64,000 nucleotides of DNA from GWA1-39-11 sp964360265 (GCA_964360265.1 CAYHUY010000001.1:1-64000), one strand, 5' to 3'; shown: positions 44,203 through 52,437, numbered from the stretch's first letter. A program made the numbers and translations. Notes: generated from the letters alone by a model not told the origin.

Positions 44203-44556
44203 ATGACTGCTAAAAGAAGTCAAGAGACTATTTGGCACTTAACTCCTGTCATTACTACTTTCCCCAAAACTAAACGTTATACTCTTGGGCAGAAGCTCGA
44301 CAACGTTACACTCGATATTCTTGAATTACTTTTTTCAGTCCCAAGTAACCAAGATAAAATTGAAATATTACAGAAAATAAGTACCAAAGTTGACCTTATC
44401 AAAGTCCTTTTAAGACTTGCCAAAGACAGCCAGGCGCTGCAAAACAACAAATATTTAGGCCTTGAATCAATACTGCAAGAAATAGGCAGGATGCTTGGAG
44501 GATGGATAAGATCAACCAAGCAAAGTAGTGGGCAGGGGCAGGATAAACTTCTTTGA
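44203..44556 (+). CDS. avd: DGR accessory variability determinant (Avd-like)
   Basis: 117 aa, a predicted four-helix bundle. Features typical of Avd/bAvd proteins are a FPKTKRYTLGQKLDN opening, DILELLF, the DKIEILQKISTKVDLIKVLLRLAKD helix pair, and LESILQEIGRMLGGWIRSTK near the end. Avd forms a basic pentamer that binds the DGR reverse transcriptase and template RNA and is needed for mutagenic cDNA synthesis. It ends 8 nt before the template-like repeat. No reverse transcriptase follows. A GATAAT lies 3 nt before the ATG. Confidence 0.85.
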   Translation: MTAKRSQETIWHLTPVITTFPKTKRYTLGQKLDNVTLDILELLFSVPSNQDKIEILQKISTKVDLIKVLLRLAKDSQALQNNKYLGLESILQEIGRMLGGWIRSTKQSSGQGQDKLL

Positions 44557-44564
44557 TACTAGAT

Positions 44565-44680
44565 ACTACCGCGGGAACCAACGCAATGCCCGGATTGCCA
44601 TTCTGAGCATTCCAATCGTTGACATTGAACTGCTTCGACGGCTCGTTGCGCCCAGCGTTAGCAGAGTTCGTCACAGAATT
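44565..44680 (-). repeat. Template-like DGR repeat next to avd
   Basis: An ungapped 116-bp match to 44995-45110 with 24 mismatches. On the minus strand this copy has A at 21 of them (AAT/AAC/AAG/GAG/GAT/CAG codons), the target copy has A at 2 and neither at 1. The A-rich strand and position beside avd are those of a template repeat. However, a GGC here facing AAC in the target means it cannot be the exact current template. Its A-rich strand is opposite to avd. Confidence 0.8.
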
Positions 44681-44978
44681 TAAATACCCTTCCGTAAACA
44701 TACCTCACCAGAGATTTTATGCTGGTATATTGCACAATTTCTCCTGTATTTCATTCGCACCGATTTTACCGGGGCAAAAGAAGGATACTCGTAGTGTCTA
44801 GTAAATTTCTTTTAGTGCGTTTCCGCATTAAATCAATACGGAACTCTGACTATGAAGTCTCTAGAAATAGGCGTCCCGATGACGATGTAATCGGGATCAC
44901 TGCCTATTAGGGGTATTTTACAAAATTTTTTTCGGAAAACCAATATTTAAAAAACAAAAGAATTAAGAAGCCAATTGC
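44681..44978. other. Stem-loop-rich spacer of DGR locus 2
   Basis: No credible gene. Open frames of 60-63 codons here show no reverse-transcriptase motif. It contains two hairpins: GTTTCCGCATT / AATACGGAAC (44818-44843) and the larger one at 44866-44908. A short degenerate likeness to the target gene just upstream of its repeat (F..G..-SV) extends to about 44705. Confidence 0.5.
44866..44908. other. Strong hairpin downstream of DGR target 2
   Basis: Arms AATAGGC / GCCTATT enclose inner arms TCCCGAT / ATCGGGA with a 9-nt loop. It lies 70 bp past the target-gene stop. It may terminate that gene or serve as the stem-loop that DGR targets often need near their variable repeat. Confidence 0.6.
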
Positions 44979-45773
44979 TCAAGATTTAACAAACACTACC
45001 GCGGGAACCAACGCAATGTTCGGACCGCCACCCCGGGCAAACCAACCGTTGACACCGAACTGCCCCGACGGCCCGCCGCGCCCAGCGTGAGCAGAGAGCG
45101 CCACAGAAAGCTGATCCAAACCTCTAGCAAAATAGCTCTTAAAAGCTACATCGCCATTTTTTTCCTTATATGCATGGTCCCATTGAGCATACCCTGTTAC
45201 GGGGAGCATAACTACACGTGCATCGGAAAATTCTTTTTGTAACTCAAGTGAACAAGCTTGCGCCATTTCAAGCTGCACTTCTTTAGATTTACTAAAACTG
45301 CCGGGTGCTGCAAGTTCGCTTGGATTTAATCCAACTTCTGCGGCTTGTGGAAGCGCGTAATCCCTTAACGCTGGTTTTCCGTTAGCATAATTTAACTCAT
45401 CCTTCCAAAAGTGATCCGGATCTTCTGCAACCACCTGAGCATAGGTTTTACTCTTGAGAGGTAAAAACACTTGTCCACGAACTTCTAGGGTGGCCTTTTC
45501 TTCAGGTGTAGGCTCTCGCAGTTGGGTTAAAATTTCGTAAGTTTGTTGAATAAGATCGACAACTGGCGCTTGTTCTCTTGTGGGGAGCTGTGGTAATACT
45601 ATGGCGGCCTCTACAGGTAGCTGCGCGTCAAGATGACCAGCTTTCTCTCCGTAGTCTATCATTGAACGTAAAGTTTGAAGAAAACTCAATCGCTTTTGAT
45701 TTCCTTTTCCTCTGTTTTGTGCAGCTGCTTGTTGCTCTTGAAAAGCTATGATTTCCCTGACCTCTTTTGACAT
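44979..45773 (-). CDS. DGR target protein 2 (variable C-terminus, CLec-like)
   Basis: 264 aa with no signal peptide. The first 215 residues show no known domain; the N-terminus is Gln/Arg-rich and helical. The last 45 carry framework residues SAHAGR, PSGQFG, NGW and IALVPAVVF with variable positions between them, which is the DGR C-type-lectin pattern. Current variable residues are strongly Gly-rich. The start is ATG 45773, 9 nt after the TAAAAT of the promoter shared with target 1. Except for the promoter, the two target genes are not obviously related. Confidence 0.87.
   Translation of the reverse strand: MSKEVREIIAFQEQQAAAQNRGKGNQKRLSFLQTLRSMIDYGEKAGHLDAQLPVEAAIVLPQLPTREQAPVVDLIQQTYEILTQLREPTPEEKATLEVRGQVFLPLKSKTYAQVVAEDPDHFWKDELNYANGKPALRDYALPQAAEVGLNPSELAAPGSFSKSKEVQLEMAQACSLELQKEFSDARVVMLPVTGYAQWDHAYKEKNGDVAFKSYFARGLDQLSVALSAHAGRGGPSGQFGVNGWFARGGGPNIALVPAVVFVKS
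44995..45110 (-). repeat. Variable repeat VR2 (DGR), inside target 2
   Basis: The partner of 44565-44680. Substitutions relative to that copy are mainly A to C, G or T on the coding strand: AAT to CTT, AAC to CTC and GGC, AAG to GGG, AAT to TTT and GGT. The invariant 3' block (44995-45015) contains CCGCGG and would serve as the homing-initiation segment. Confidence 0.88.
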
Positions 45774-45782
45774 AATCCGAGC

Positions 45783-45811
45783 ATTTTATAACAACTATGG
45801 GACCTTGTCAA
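45783..45811 (-). promoter_or_regulatory. Promoter of DGR target 2, shared with target 1
   Basis: TTGACA (45806-45811), a 17-bp spacer and TAAAAT (45783-45788). The flanks CTTGACAAG and TATAAAATGCTCGGATT are the same as at 13211-13249, and the spacer shares ATAGTT. Confidence 0.85.
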
Positions 45812-45861
45812 GCTGGACTGGACTATTTGTTTAAAGAAAATTATTTTAGTAAGCTAAGTAG

Positions 45862-46200
45862 ATGCGGACGCATAGAAAATTTTTGCCATTTCTCTACCTT
45901 TTTTTGGCAAGCCTTATTCCCCTTTTTCTATTTATATTGTTGATCGATCCTTCTTGGAAACTTAATCTATTTGGAATAAATGTCGGAATGCCCCTTTTTT
46001 TGTTCCTGATTTTGTTCGTTTCTTTTTTCTTTTTATTTACTTTTATTTTTGCGAACCCACGACGGGGACTACTTGGTTCGTTGTTTCTGAACGGAATATT
46101 GGTCCTCCGCTTCTTCGGATTCAAAAGCGCCTACCAAATCCTAATCCTCCTCGTAATCCTCCTCCTCATCGAGTATTTGTATTCCCGAAGAAATACCTAA
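45862..46200 (+). CDS. Small multi-TM membrane protein
   Basis: 112 aa with four hydrophobic segments and short polar loops. No family recognised. It lies 37 nt upstream of metG in the same direction, but metG has its own promoter. Confidence 0.55.
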   Translation: MRTHRKFLPFLYLFLASLIPLFLFILLIDPSWKLNLFGINVGMPLFLFLILFVSFFFLFTFIFANPRRGLLGSLFLNGILVLRFFGFKSAYQILILLVILLLIEYLYSRRNT

Positions 46201-46222
46201 GCTTGTTTAGCCTCAAGTACTC

Positions 46223-46231
46223 TGGTAAAAT
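46223..46231 (+). promoter_or_regulatory. Extended -10 promoter of metG (leaderless)
   Basis: TGG-TAAAAT ends at 46231, 6 nt before ATG 46238. Confidence 0.6.
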
Positions 46232-46237
46232 TGTTTC

Positions 46238-47656
46238 ATGAGTAAATTCTATATTACCAATGCCATTCCTTATGTTAATGCTGCCCCGCATGTTGGTCAT
46301 GCCCTGGAGTTTGTCCAATCTGATACGGTCGCACGCTATCATAGATTGAAAGGGGATGATGTTCTTCTCTTGTGTGGGGGCGATGAGAATGCTTTGAAAA
46401 ATGTGCAAGCAGCAGAAACTTCTGGCGTTCCTATTCAAAAATTCGTCGACCAAAATAGTGTATTATTTCAAAAGTTAGCCGAACGGTTAAACGTCAAGTT
46501 TGACGTTTTTCAAAAAGGAAGCGCCGAACAACATCACAAATCATCTCAAAGACTGTGGGAACTTTGCGAAAAAGCTGGTGATATTTATAAAAAGGACTAT
46601 AGCGGACTTTATTGCGTTGGGTGCGAACAATTTTACGAAAGCGGGGAGCTAAACGAGAAAGGTGAGTGTTTTGAGCATCTGGGTATAAAACTGGAAGAAG
46701 TCACAGAGGAAAATTATTTCTTTAAACTTTCAGAATACGAAGGGCAGATTCGTGATCTTATTGAGAATGACAAGCTTAAAATAATTCCTGAAACTCGAAA
46801 AAATGAGGTATTAGGGTTTTTAGAACAAGGATTAAAGGACATAAGTATTTCCCGAAGTAATGAACGGACAAAAAACTGGGGAGTCCCTGTCCCAAATGAT
46901 TCCGGACAGAGGATGTATGTTTGGTTTGACGCCTTAAATATTTATCAAAGCGGCGTTGGGTTTGGTTTGAATGATAAACAATACCAGAAATGGTGGCCGG
47001 CTGATATCCATGTTATCGGTAAGGGGATTATTAAGTTTCACGCAATCTACTGGCCTGCGTTCCTTTTTTCCGCAGGACTTGCGCTTCCAAAATCATTATT
47101 TGTCCATGGATACTTTACTGTTGATGGACAAAAAATGTCAAAAACCGTAGGCAATGTTGTTGATCCATTCGTTTTGATTGAAAAATACGGAACAGATGTT
47201 CTGAGATACTATTTTTTGCGCGAGATTTCATCAACTGGAGATGGAGATTTCTCTGAAACAAGACTTAAAGAAGTCTATAATGCAGACCTTGCAAACGGCC
47301 TTGGAAATTTAGTGGCTCGCGTTGCAAAGCTTTGTGAGAGAGAAAATTTTGAAGCTCCGCAAACTTACAAAGTTTGGTGTGCTGATGTTGATAAAGCTTT
47401 GTTGGAATATAAATTCAATGAAGCTTTACGGGCTATATGGCTACTAATTACTGAGGCGGACCAAAAAGTAAATACTGAGAAACCATGGATTCTTTCCGGA
47501 GAAAAACTTTCAAAAGTATTAAAAGATCTAGTCAAACGAGTTCAGGAAGTTGCATATAACCTTAGGCCTTTCTTGCCGGAAACTTCGGAGAAGATCTTGA
47601 GGCAATTTTCGGGTAAAATTAAATCGGCTGATCCCTTATTTCCTCGCCTTGTATAA
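46238..47656 (+). CDS. metG: Methionyl-tRNA synthetase (short form)
   Basis: 472 aa class I synthetase that charges tRNA-Met. The HIGH-type motif is APHVGHALE (about 16), KMSKT is in GQKMSKTVGNV (about 299), and a connective-peptide zinc region has CVGC only as a partial knuckle. The anticodon-binding helical domain follows, but the C-terminal EMAP/tRNA-binding domain of longer MetRS is absent. The start is supported by a leaderless promoter. Confidence 0.95.
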   Translation: MSKFYITNAIPYVNAAPHVGHALEFVQSDTVARYHRLKGDDVLLLCGGDENALKNVQAAETSGVPIQKFVDQNSVLFQKLAERLNVKFDVFQKGSAEQHHKSSQRLWELCEKAGDIYKKDYSGLYCVGCEQFYESGELNEKGECFEHLGIKLEEVTEENYFFKLSEYEGQIRDLIENDKLKIIPETRKNEVLGFLEQGLKDISISRSNERTKNWGVPVPNDSGQRMYVWFDALNIYQSGVGFGLNDKQYQKWWPADIHVIGKGIIKFHAIYWPAFLFSAGLALPKSLFVHGYFTVDGQKMSKTVGNVVDPFVLIEKYGTDVLRYYFLREISSTGDGDFSETRLKEVYNADLANGLGNLVARVAKLCERENFEAPQTYKVWCADVDKALLEYKFNEALRAIWLLITEADQKVNTEKPWILSGEKLSKVLKDLVKRVQEVAYNLRPFLPETSEKILRQFSGKIKSADPLFPRLV

Positions 47657-47685
47657 TTGCCCGAACGAATCAATTTTGCTATTAT
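47657..47685 (+). promoter_or_regulatory. Promoter TTGCCC-17-TATTAT of the PEGA gene, with leader hairpin
   Basis: TTGCCC (47657-47662) and extended -10 TGC-TATTAT (to 47685). Unlike most first genes here, transcription would leave a leader of about 48 nt. It includes a hairpin (AAACTCAC / GTGGGTTT, 47690-47714) and an AAAGGG ribosome-binding site near 47728. The hairpin might instead end metG transcription, though its T-run is poor. Confidence 0.5.
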
Positions 47686-47739
47686 AAGTAAACTCACCTA
47701 CTTATTGTGGGTTTGTTTGCGAAAACTAAAGGGTAGAAC

Positions 47740-48597
47740 ATGAAAAGAAGATTTCTAATGGTTGCCGCGGTTCTCTTGATTTTGGTTGGGATTTTTTTGT
47801 TAATGAGAATTGCGGCGGCAACTTTTGCCCCGAAAGGTAAAGGTGCCCTTCAGATAACATCAAATATAAAAGCAGCCGCATATCTTGATAATAAGCCAAT
47901 CGGCGATACTCCTCTTTGCCATTGTGAAGGTAACGATACGATTGGATCGGGAAAACACGAATTAAGAATAGTACCAGAAGATAGATCATTTGCGCCTTTT
48001 AGCGCAAAAATTGAAATAAACACCGGTGTTCTTACGGCAGTTGACCGAACCTTTTTACCAGGATCATTTGCAAGCGCCTATATACTAACACTGGCAAAAA
48101 ACAATTCTTCCAATCCTCAATTTTTTATTGCATCTATACCGGAAGGTGCTCTTGTAGAGCTTGACGGCGAATCAAAAGGTATTACACCCATACTTCTTGA
48201 TCCGCTATCTGCCTCAGAGCATGAAGTAGAAATCCAGAAACAAGGCTTTTCAAAAAAGACTGTCAGGATCAGAGCTGTCCCTTCATATAGAGTGGTTTTG
48301 AATGTCTTGCTTGGGACAAAAAGCGGTGTTGATGAATCAATAGAGGCACCGGATCAGAAAATTACCCCTACGCAGGCTGCCTCCGTTAAACAAGACCTCG
48401 TACTGATAAAAGACACACCAGTGGGATTCTTAAGGGTCAGAGAACAAGCAACAACAGCATCACGTGAAGTTGGAAGAGTAAACCCTCAAGAGACTTACGT
48501 TTTTCTTGATGAGAATACCAGTTGGCTTAAGATTGAACTTAAGGATAAAACTGCCGGTTGGGTAAGCAAACAATATGCGGAAAAGACTATCCAATAA
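47740..48597 (+). CDS. Surface protein with two PEGA domains and an SH3-like domain
   Basis: 285 aa: an N-terminal TM anchor or signal (about 5-25), PEGA domain 1 (about 37-105; AAAYLDNKPIGDTP), PEGA domain 2 (about 120-190; ALVELDGESKGITP), and a C-terminal bacterial SH3 domain (about 225-283; FLRVREQATTASREVGRV and WLKIEL..KTAGWVSKQYA). PEGA domains occur in envelope proteins and SH3b domains often bind peptidoglycan, so it is probably a cell-wall-associated protein. Confidence 0.82.
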   Translation: MKRRFLMVAAVLLILVGIFLLMRIAAATFAPKGKGALQITSNIKAAAYLDNKPIGDTPLCHCEGNDTIGSGKHELRIVPEDRSFAPFSAKIEINTGVLTAVDRTFLPGSFASAYILTLAKNNSSNPQFFIASIPEGALVELDGESKGITPILLDPLSASEHEVEIQKQGFSKKTVRIRAVPSYRVVLNVLLGTKSGVDESIEAPDQKITPTQAASVKQDLVLIKDTPVGFLRVREQATTASREVGRVNPQETYVFLDENTSWLKIELKDKTAGWVSKQYAEKTIQ

Positions 48598-49528
48598 AGT
48601 AAATTATAAATATCACAAGAAATACCCAAATTATGACTGACGCAAGAAGCGATTTATCCGAAAGAAGAACTCTGTCAGGGCTCTCCCCTTCGTGCTTTTC
48701 ATAAATATCTTGTAGGTAACGCATAAGGCCAAAAACGACGGGAAAAATAGTTATCATCAGCCATTTCCTATTTAAATACGGCGGTACAAAATCCGGCAAT
48801 AGAAAATCGAAACTGATCTTAATGCCACTTGGATGCTCAAGAAAAGTAAATAGTGAATAGAAAATAAAAGTCGAAGTCGCAAATATTACAGTGTAGGCTG
48901 CCAAAAGCGGCTCTGAATAATGAGACAGGCTTTGCCTTATCGCCTCAAGTCTTGTTCCCATATAGCTTTGGAGAAGCGTAAGCTCAGATCTTCTCTTTCC
49001 AATTGCCAAAAACAGCGATAGGGAAATTGTTGTTAGAATCAACCAAACAGATAAGTGATATCCAGTTAATGCTTCTCCCGCAAAAACCCGCAATATATAT
49101 CCTGCAGCAATAAAGAAAATATCAAATATTTCAATTTCCTTAAAAATAAGCGAATACGAAAATTGAAGAACTAAGTAAAGCAGTCCTATTAAAAAGAATG
49201 CGTCCCCAATACTTTTCGAAATGAAGATAAAAGAAAAAAGAATTACAATAAAAACAAAAATCGCTTCGCGAACGCTTACCTCGCCACTTGCGATAGGACG
49301 GGCTTTCTTAAAGGGGTGAAGTTTGTCTTTATTAAGATCCAGGATGTCATTTATTATGTAGGTTGATGAGGAAAGGAGACAAAAAGATATAAAACCTAAA
49401 GAAACTAGACTGAAAGTATCTAGTTCGAATAATTTTCCGCCAAATACAATTGCGGCAAACAATGCAAGATTTTTTATCCACTGACGAGGCCGCAATAACT
49501 TCAGTAAAAAATAAAGGTGTCTAACCAT
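48587..49528 (-). CDS. UbiA-family prenyltransferase, DPPR synthase-like
   Basis: 313 aa with about eight or nine TM helices. RPRQWIKNLALF at the start and the aspartate motif NDILDLNKDKLHPFKKARPIASGEVS match the decaprenyl-phosphate phosphoribosyltransferase branch of UbiA, which makes the lipid precursor of a D-arabinose donor. A second Asp motif is weaker (DIYEKHEGESPD). It overlaps the WecA-like gene by 8 nt. It is likely part of surface-glycan synthesis. Confidence 0.8.
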   Translation of the reverse strand: MVRHLYFLLKLLRPRQWIKNLALFAAIVFGGKLFELDTFSLVSLGFISFCLLSSSTYIINDILDLNKDKLHPFKKARPIASGEVSVREAIFVFIVILFSFIFISKSIGDAFFLIGLLYLVLQFSYSLIFKEIEIFDIFFIAAGYILRVFAGEALTGYHLSVWLILTTISLSLFLAIGKRRSELTLLQSYMGTRLEAIRQSLSHYSEPLLAAYTVIFATSTFIFYSLFTFLEHPSGIKISFDFLLPDFVPPYLNRKWLMITIFPVVFGLMRYLQDIYEKHEGESPDRVLLSDKSLLASVIIWVFLVIFIIYFIG

Positions 49529-50588
49529 TGTTTTCTTTAGTAGAATTAATTTTTCTGAAAAACTTAAGTGTTAGAATAAACATCCCAACAAGAACAACCA
49601 CTAAGATTATAGCAAAAAGTTTGCCGCGACTTGATAAATTGAGAGCAAATAGCCCCAGGAGTAGCGACATTAACCAATAAAACAGGGCTATCGTTCTTTG
49701 CCTAAGCCCAAGATTTAACAAGAGATGATGGAGGTGACCCTTGTCGTGCCGGAAGGGAGACCTACGAGATAAAAGGCGTCTTGCAATTGTAAATAACGCA
49801 TCAGCTGTTGGAACACCCATAACAAGGACTGCGGTTGCAAGTTTTGCAGAGGACATTATTGATAAAACCCCTATCATAAAACCTAGAATGGTAGCACTGT
49901 ATCCTGGAAAAATTTTAGCTGGATAAAAATTATAAAAAAGAAAACCAACTGATGCTCCGGCAACGGCAAAGGATAGTTGGGAAACGTGTATATTGTCGCT
50001 TGTTAAAACCGGAAATCTTAAAGATGCAATCCCTATAATTATCGCTGATATTGCAGCGACTCCGGGCATCTGTCCATCAACCCCCTTGCTCCAATTAAGC
50101 ATATTCATGACCCAGACTATCCAAATGATTGCGAATATCGTTGCTGGAGTAATAACAAGTCCATTTATATTGAATGAAAAAATTGCAAATTCTACTATCC
50201 CTCCCAAAGGATTTGTAATGAAAGGTAGGTCAACTCCGGAAAACACAACCATAGAAGCGGCAAGTATATTTCCTAAAAACCTAACATATGGTGATAAGTC
50301 ATATTTATCATCTAATAGACCAATAATGGTAACCAAAAGTCCCGCATATATAATGGCTATAAAAGATTTATCAAGCGGTAAAAAGAATAAAATTGCAGAA
50401 ATTATTGCAAGATAAATTGGTAAACCACCTGCTCTTGGGAGAGGTTTTTTATGGATTATGGCTGGGTGCTTATGGGTTTTGGGATCATCAACGAGCTTTA
50501 TTTTGCGAGCCAAGAATATAACCGGCGGGGTTGCAATAAGTGATACGAAGAGCGCAAGGAAGAAGGGACCTAAAAGTGTTTCTATCAT
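49521..50588 (-). CDS. WecA/TagO-type polyprenyl-phosphate sugar-1-phosphate transferase
   Basis: 355 aa, about ten TM helices. MraY/WecA motifs seen are DDKYDLSPYVRF (Asp-Asp), NMLNWSKGVDGQMPG and RHDKGHLHHLLLNLG (HxHH). The enzyme moves a HexNAc-1-phosphate onto a polyprenyl phosphate to start a lipid-linked glycan. Upstream is a small membrane protein (3 nt) and downstream the UbiA-type enzyme. Confidence 0.88.
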   Translation of the reverse strand: MIETLLGPFFLALFVSLIATPPVIFLARKIKLVDDPKTHKHPAIIHKKPLPRAGGLPIYLAIISAILFFLPLDKSFIAIIYAGLLVTIIGLLDDKYDLSPYVRFLGNILAASMVVFSGVDLPFITNPLGGIVEFAIFSFNINGLVITPATIFAIIWIVWVMNMLNWSKGVDGQMPGVAAISAIIIGIASLRFPVLTSDNIHVSQLSFAVAGASVGFLFYNFYPAKIFPGYSATILGFMIGVLSIMSSAKLATAVLVMGVPTADALFTIARRLLSRRSPFRHDKGHLHHLLLNLGLRQRTIALFYWLMSLLLGLFALNLSSRGKLFAIILVVVLVGMFILTLKFFRKINSTKENNG

Positions 50589-50591
50589 GTC

Positions 50592-50945
50592 TCAAAATAC
50601 TAAAAAAATAATTTGTATATACGCAAGCAGGCCAAGAAATATAAAAAGGGAGGCATTAAAACAAAGAATTCTTGCAATTAAAGTATTCTTTTTGTAGAAA
50701 TATGCGCTTAAAAAATTATTAGCAACAAATACTATAAGCGATATTGGCACAAGAAAAAGAATATAGGAGGAGGGATAAAGCCGTGCAACTCCCCAAGGTT
50801 GACTATTTAATAATGGTATTATAGGTGGAAGCGAAGGTGAAAAAATTACTATAAATAGTACTTGAAATATTATTAAAAGACCGGAGGAAAACAATGATGC
50901 CTTAATAAGGTTATCATTTATAAATGGCTGCAAATTATCTTTCAT
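50592..50945 (-). CDS. Small membrane protein in the glycan cluster
   Basis: 117 aa with three or four TM helices. No family recognised. It overlaps the GT39 gene by 11 nt and ends 3 nt before the WecA-like gene, so all are probably one transcript. Confidence 0.55.
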   Translation of the reverse strand: MKDNLQPFINDNLIKASLFSSGLLIIFQVLFIVIFSPSLPPIIPLLNSQPWGVARLYPSSYILFLVPISLIVFVANNFLSAYFYKKNTLIARILCFNASLFIFLGLLAYIQIIFLVF

Positions 50946-52437
50946 ACACTTTTACATCTCCTGCAAGTTTATATTTAAGGTCGTACTCGTCAAGAAAGTG
51001 ATTTATTGCCGCGTGGTCTTTGGTTTGAATAATGTACTTTGGTTTTTTCTCGTCTATTATTTTTTTTGTTTCTTCAATTGCATCTTTATAAAATGTAATG
51101 TGGTAGGAAACTATATATCTTCCTGGAGGCAGTTTCCCCGATAGTGCATAAATCTGTGCGCTATCGCTCCACAAGAAAACTTCTTCGTGCTTTGCGGTTT
51201 TTGCTGTAATAAAACGAGCTATTTCATAGTCATTTGGCGTATTTCGATCAAAAAATGCTTGATAATTCGTAACGCTCTTTACGCCCATAATAAAGAATGA
51301 ATAATTAAAATAATAGAAAAGGGCTTTATTAAAATTAAACCTGAAGTTTTGAAGTATTAAGACAGCCAAAATGAACAATATCGGAATTGTAAGTTTTAAG
51401 AGTCTCTTATTGTCTGATATGTAGCCTAAAAATAAAGAGAAGGACGGCAATAAAACTAACAAATAATGCGTGTATGGACGTTGCGAGAAAAGCGCATTAA
51501 ATAACGAGAATGCTACCCATACTAAAATTAGTATACCTGCTGGGCCCAAAATTTTTCTATATCTTGCTATTAAGAAACTGGCAAAGAGAAGAAGCGCGAT
51601 CTTTAAAAACAAAAAGCCCATTGGGAAGATGAAATAATTTCCATGCCCAACGTATCCTACATTTTGGGAGAGTGCTGCTTTATAAAAATCAGGGAAAGCC
51701 TGAAGGAAAACAAAATAGAGAGCAGTAATTATAATCGGAAATATAAAAGCAATTATTAATAAGGTTTCCTGCTCAATACTTATAACAATATTTTTAATTT
51801 GCGCTCTTATATTTTCCCCATTGAGAGTCATATCTTCATAAAATCTCAGCATAAAGATTGAAATAATTAATGCTGCAAGATCAAAAATAGCGACTATCTT
51901 TATTAGAAAAGCAGCAGAAAGAAGAACCCCTGAGACTGCTGTCAGAAGAAATCTATTTTTATTCTGGGATGCAACAATTAAATAGAACGCTGCAATTATA
52001 GGCAGGTGCATAAAGTTTTCAGAGTTGGCGATATTTCCTTCAAGTACTGGAAGCCCAAATAAAATACTGTAGAATGTAGCAGATATAAAAATTGAGGCTC
52101 TGCTCTTAAATAATTTTTTGGCAAGCAGGAAGAAAAATATTATTGAGAGAACGCCGCTTACTGCCGAAGCAAGGCGAACATAAAATAAATCTCCATTGAA
52201 AAGAGCGTATATGACATATAACAATGGGGGCTTATTATCCCAGATTTCGCTGTAGAGGATCCGTCCCTCCCTCATGGCTTGACCAATAACCTGGTAAATG
52301 CCTTCGTCTCCGTACCAATAGGGTTCGATTAAAGATGGGATTCTAAACAGTATAAAGACGAGGATAACAGTAGAAATAAACAAAGAGTCCCTATAAACAA
52401 GGGCTTTATGAAAAAATTTAACAAGTTTACCATTCAT
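50935..52437 (-). CDS. GT39/ArnT-like polyprenol-dependent glycosyltransferase
   Basis: 500 aa with about eleven TM helices. A YWYGDEGIY motif in the first outer loop holds the catalytic Asp-Glu of PMT/ArnT-type GT-C enzymes, and WDNKPPLLY follows as usual. The C-terminal soluble domain (about 405-500) is small. It would transfer a sugar from a lipid carrier to a surface acceptor. Confidence 0.82.
   Translation of the reverse strand: MNGKLVKFFHKALVYRDSLFISTVILVFILFRIPSLIEPYWYGDEGIYQVIGQAMREGRILYSEIWDNKPPLLYVIYALFNGDLFYVRLASAVSGVLSIIFFFLLAKKLFKSRASIFISATFYSILFGLPVLEGNIANSENFMHLPIIAAFYLIVASQNKNRFLLTAVSGVLLSAAFLIKIVAIFDLAALIISIFMLRFYEDMTLNGENIRAQIKNIVISIEQETLLIIAFIFPIIITALYFVFLQAFPDFYKAALSQNVGYVGHGNYFIFPMGFLFLKIALLLFASFLIARYRKILGPAGILILVWVAFSLFNALFSQRPYTHYLLVLLPSFSLFLGYISDNKRLLKLTIPILFILAVLILQNFRFNFNKALFYYFNYSFFIMGVKSVTNYQAFFDRNTPNDYEIARFITAKTAKHEEVFLWSDSAQIYALSGKLPPGRYIVSYHITFYKDAIEETKKIIDEKKPKYIIQTKDHAAINHFLDEYDLKYKLAGDVKVYER

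Noticed and set aside
44399..44701. 100-codon frame on the minus strand containing the template-like repeat
   Set aside because: After the repeat it runs antisense through avd with no sensible product; the repeat explains the protein-like part.
44619..44910. Short frames downstream of avd as a reverse transcriptase remnant
   Set aside because: No YxDD, no RT block motifs, and too short; the likeness was not convincing.
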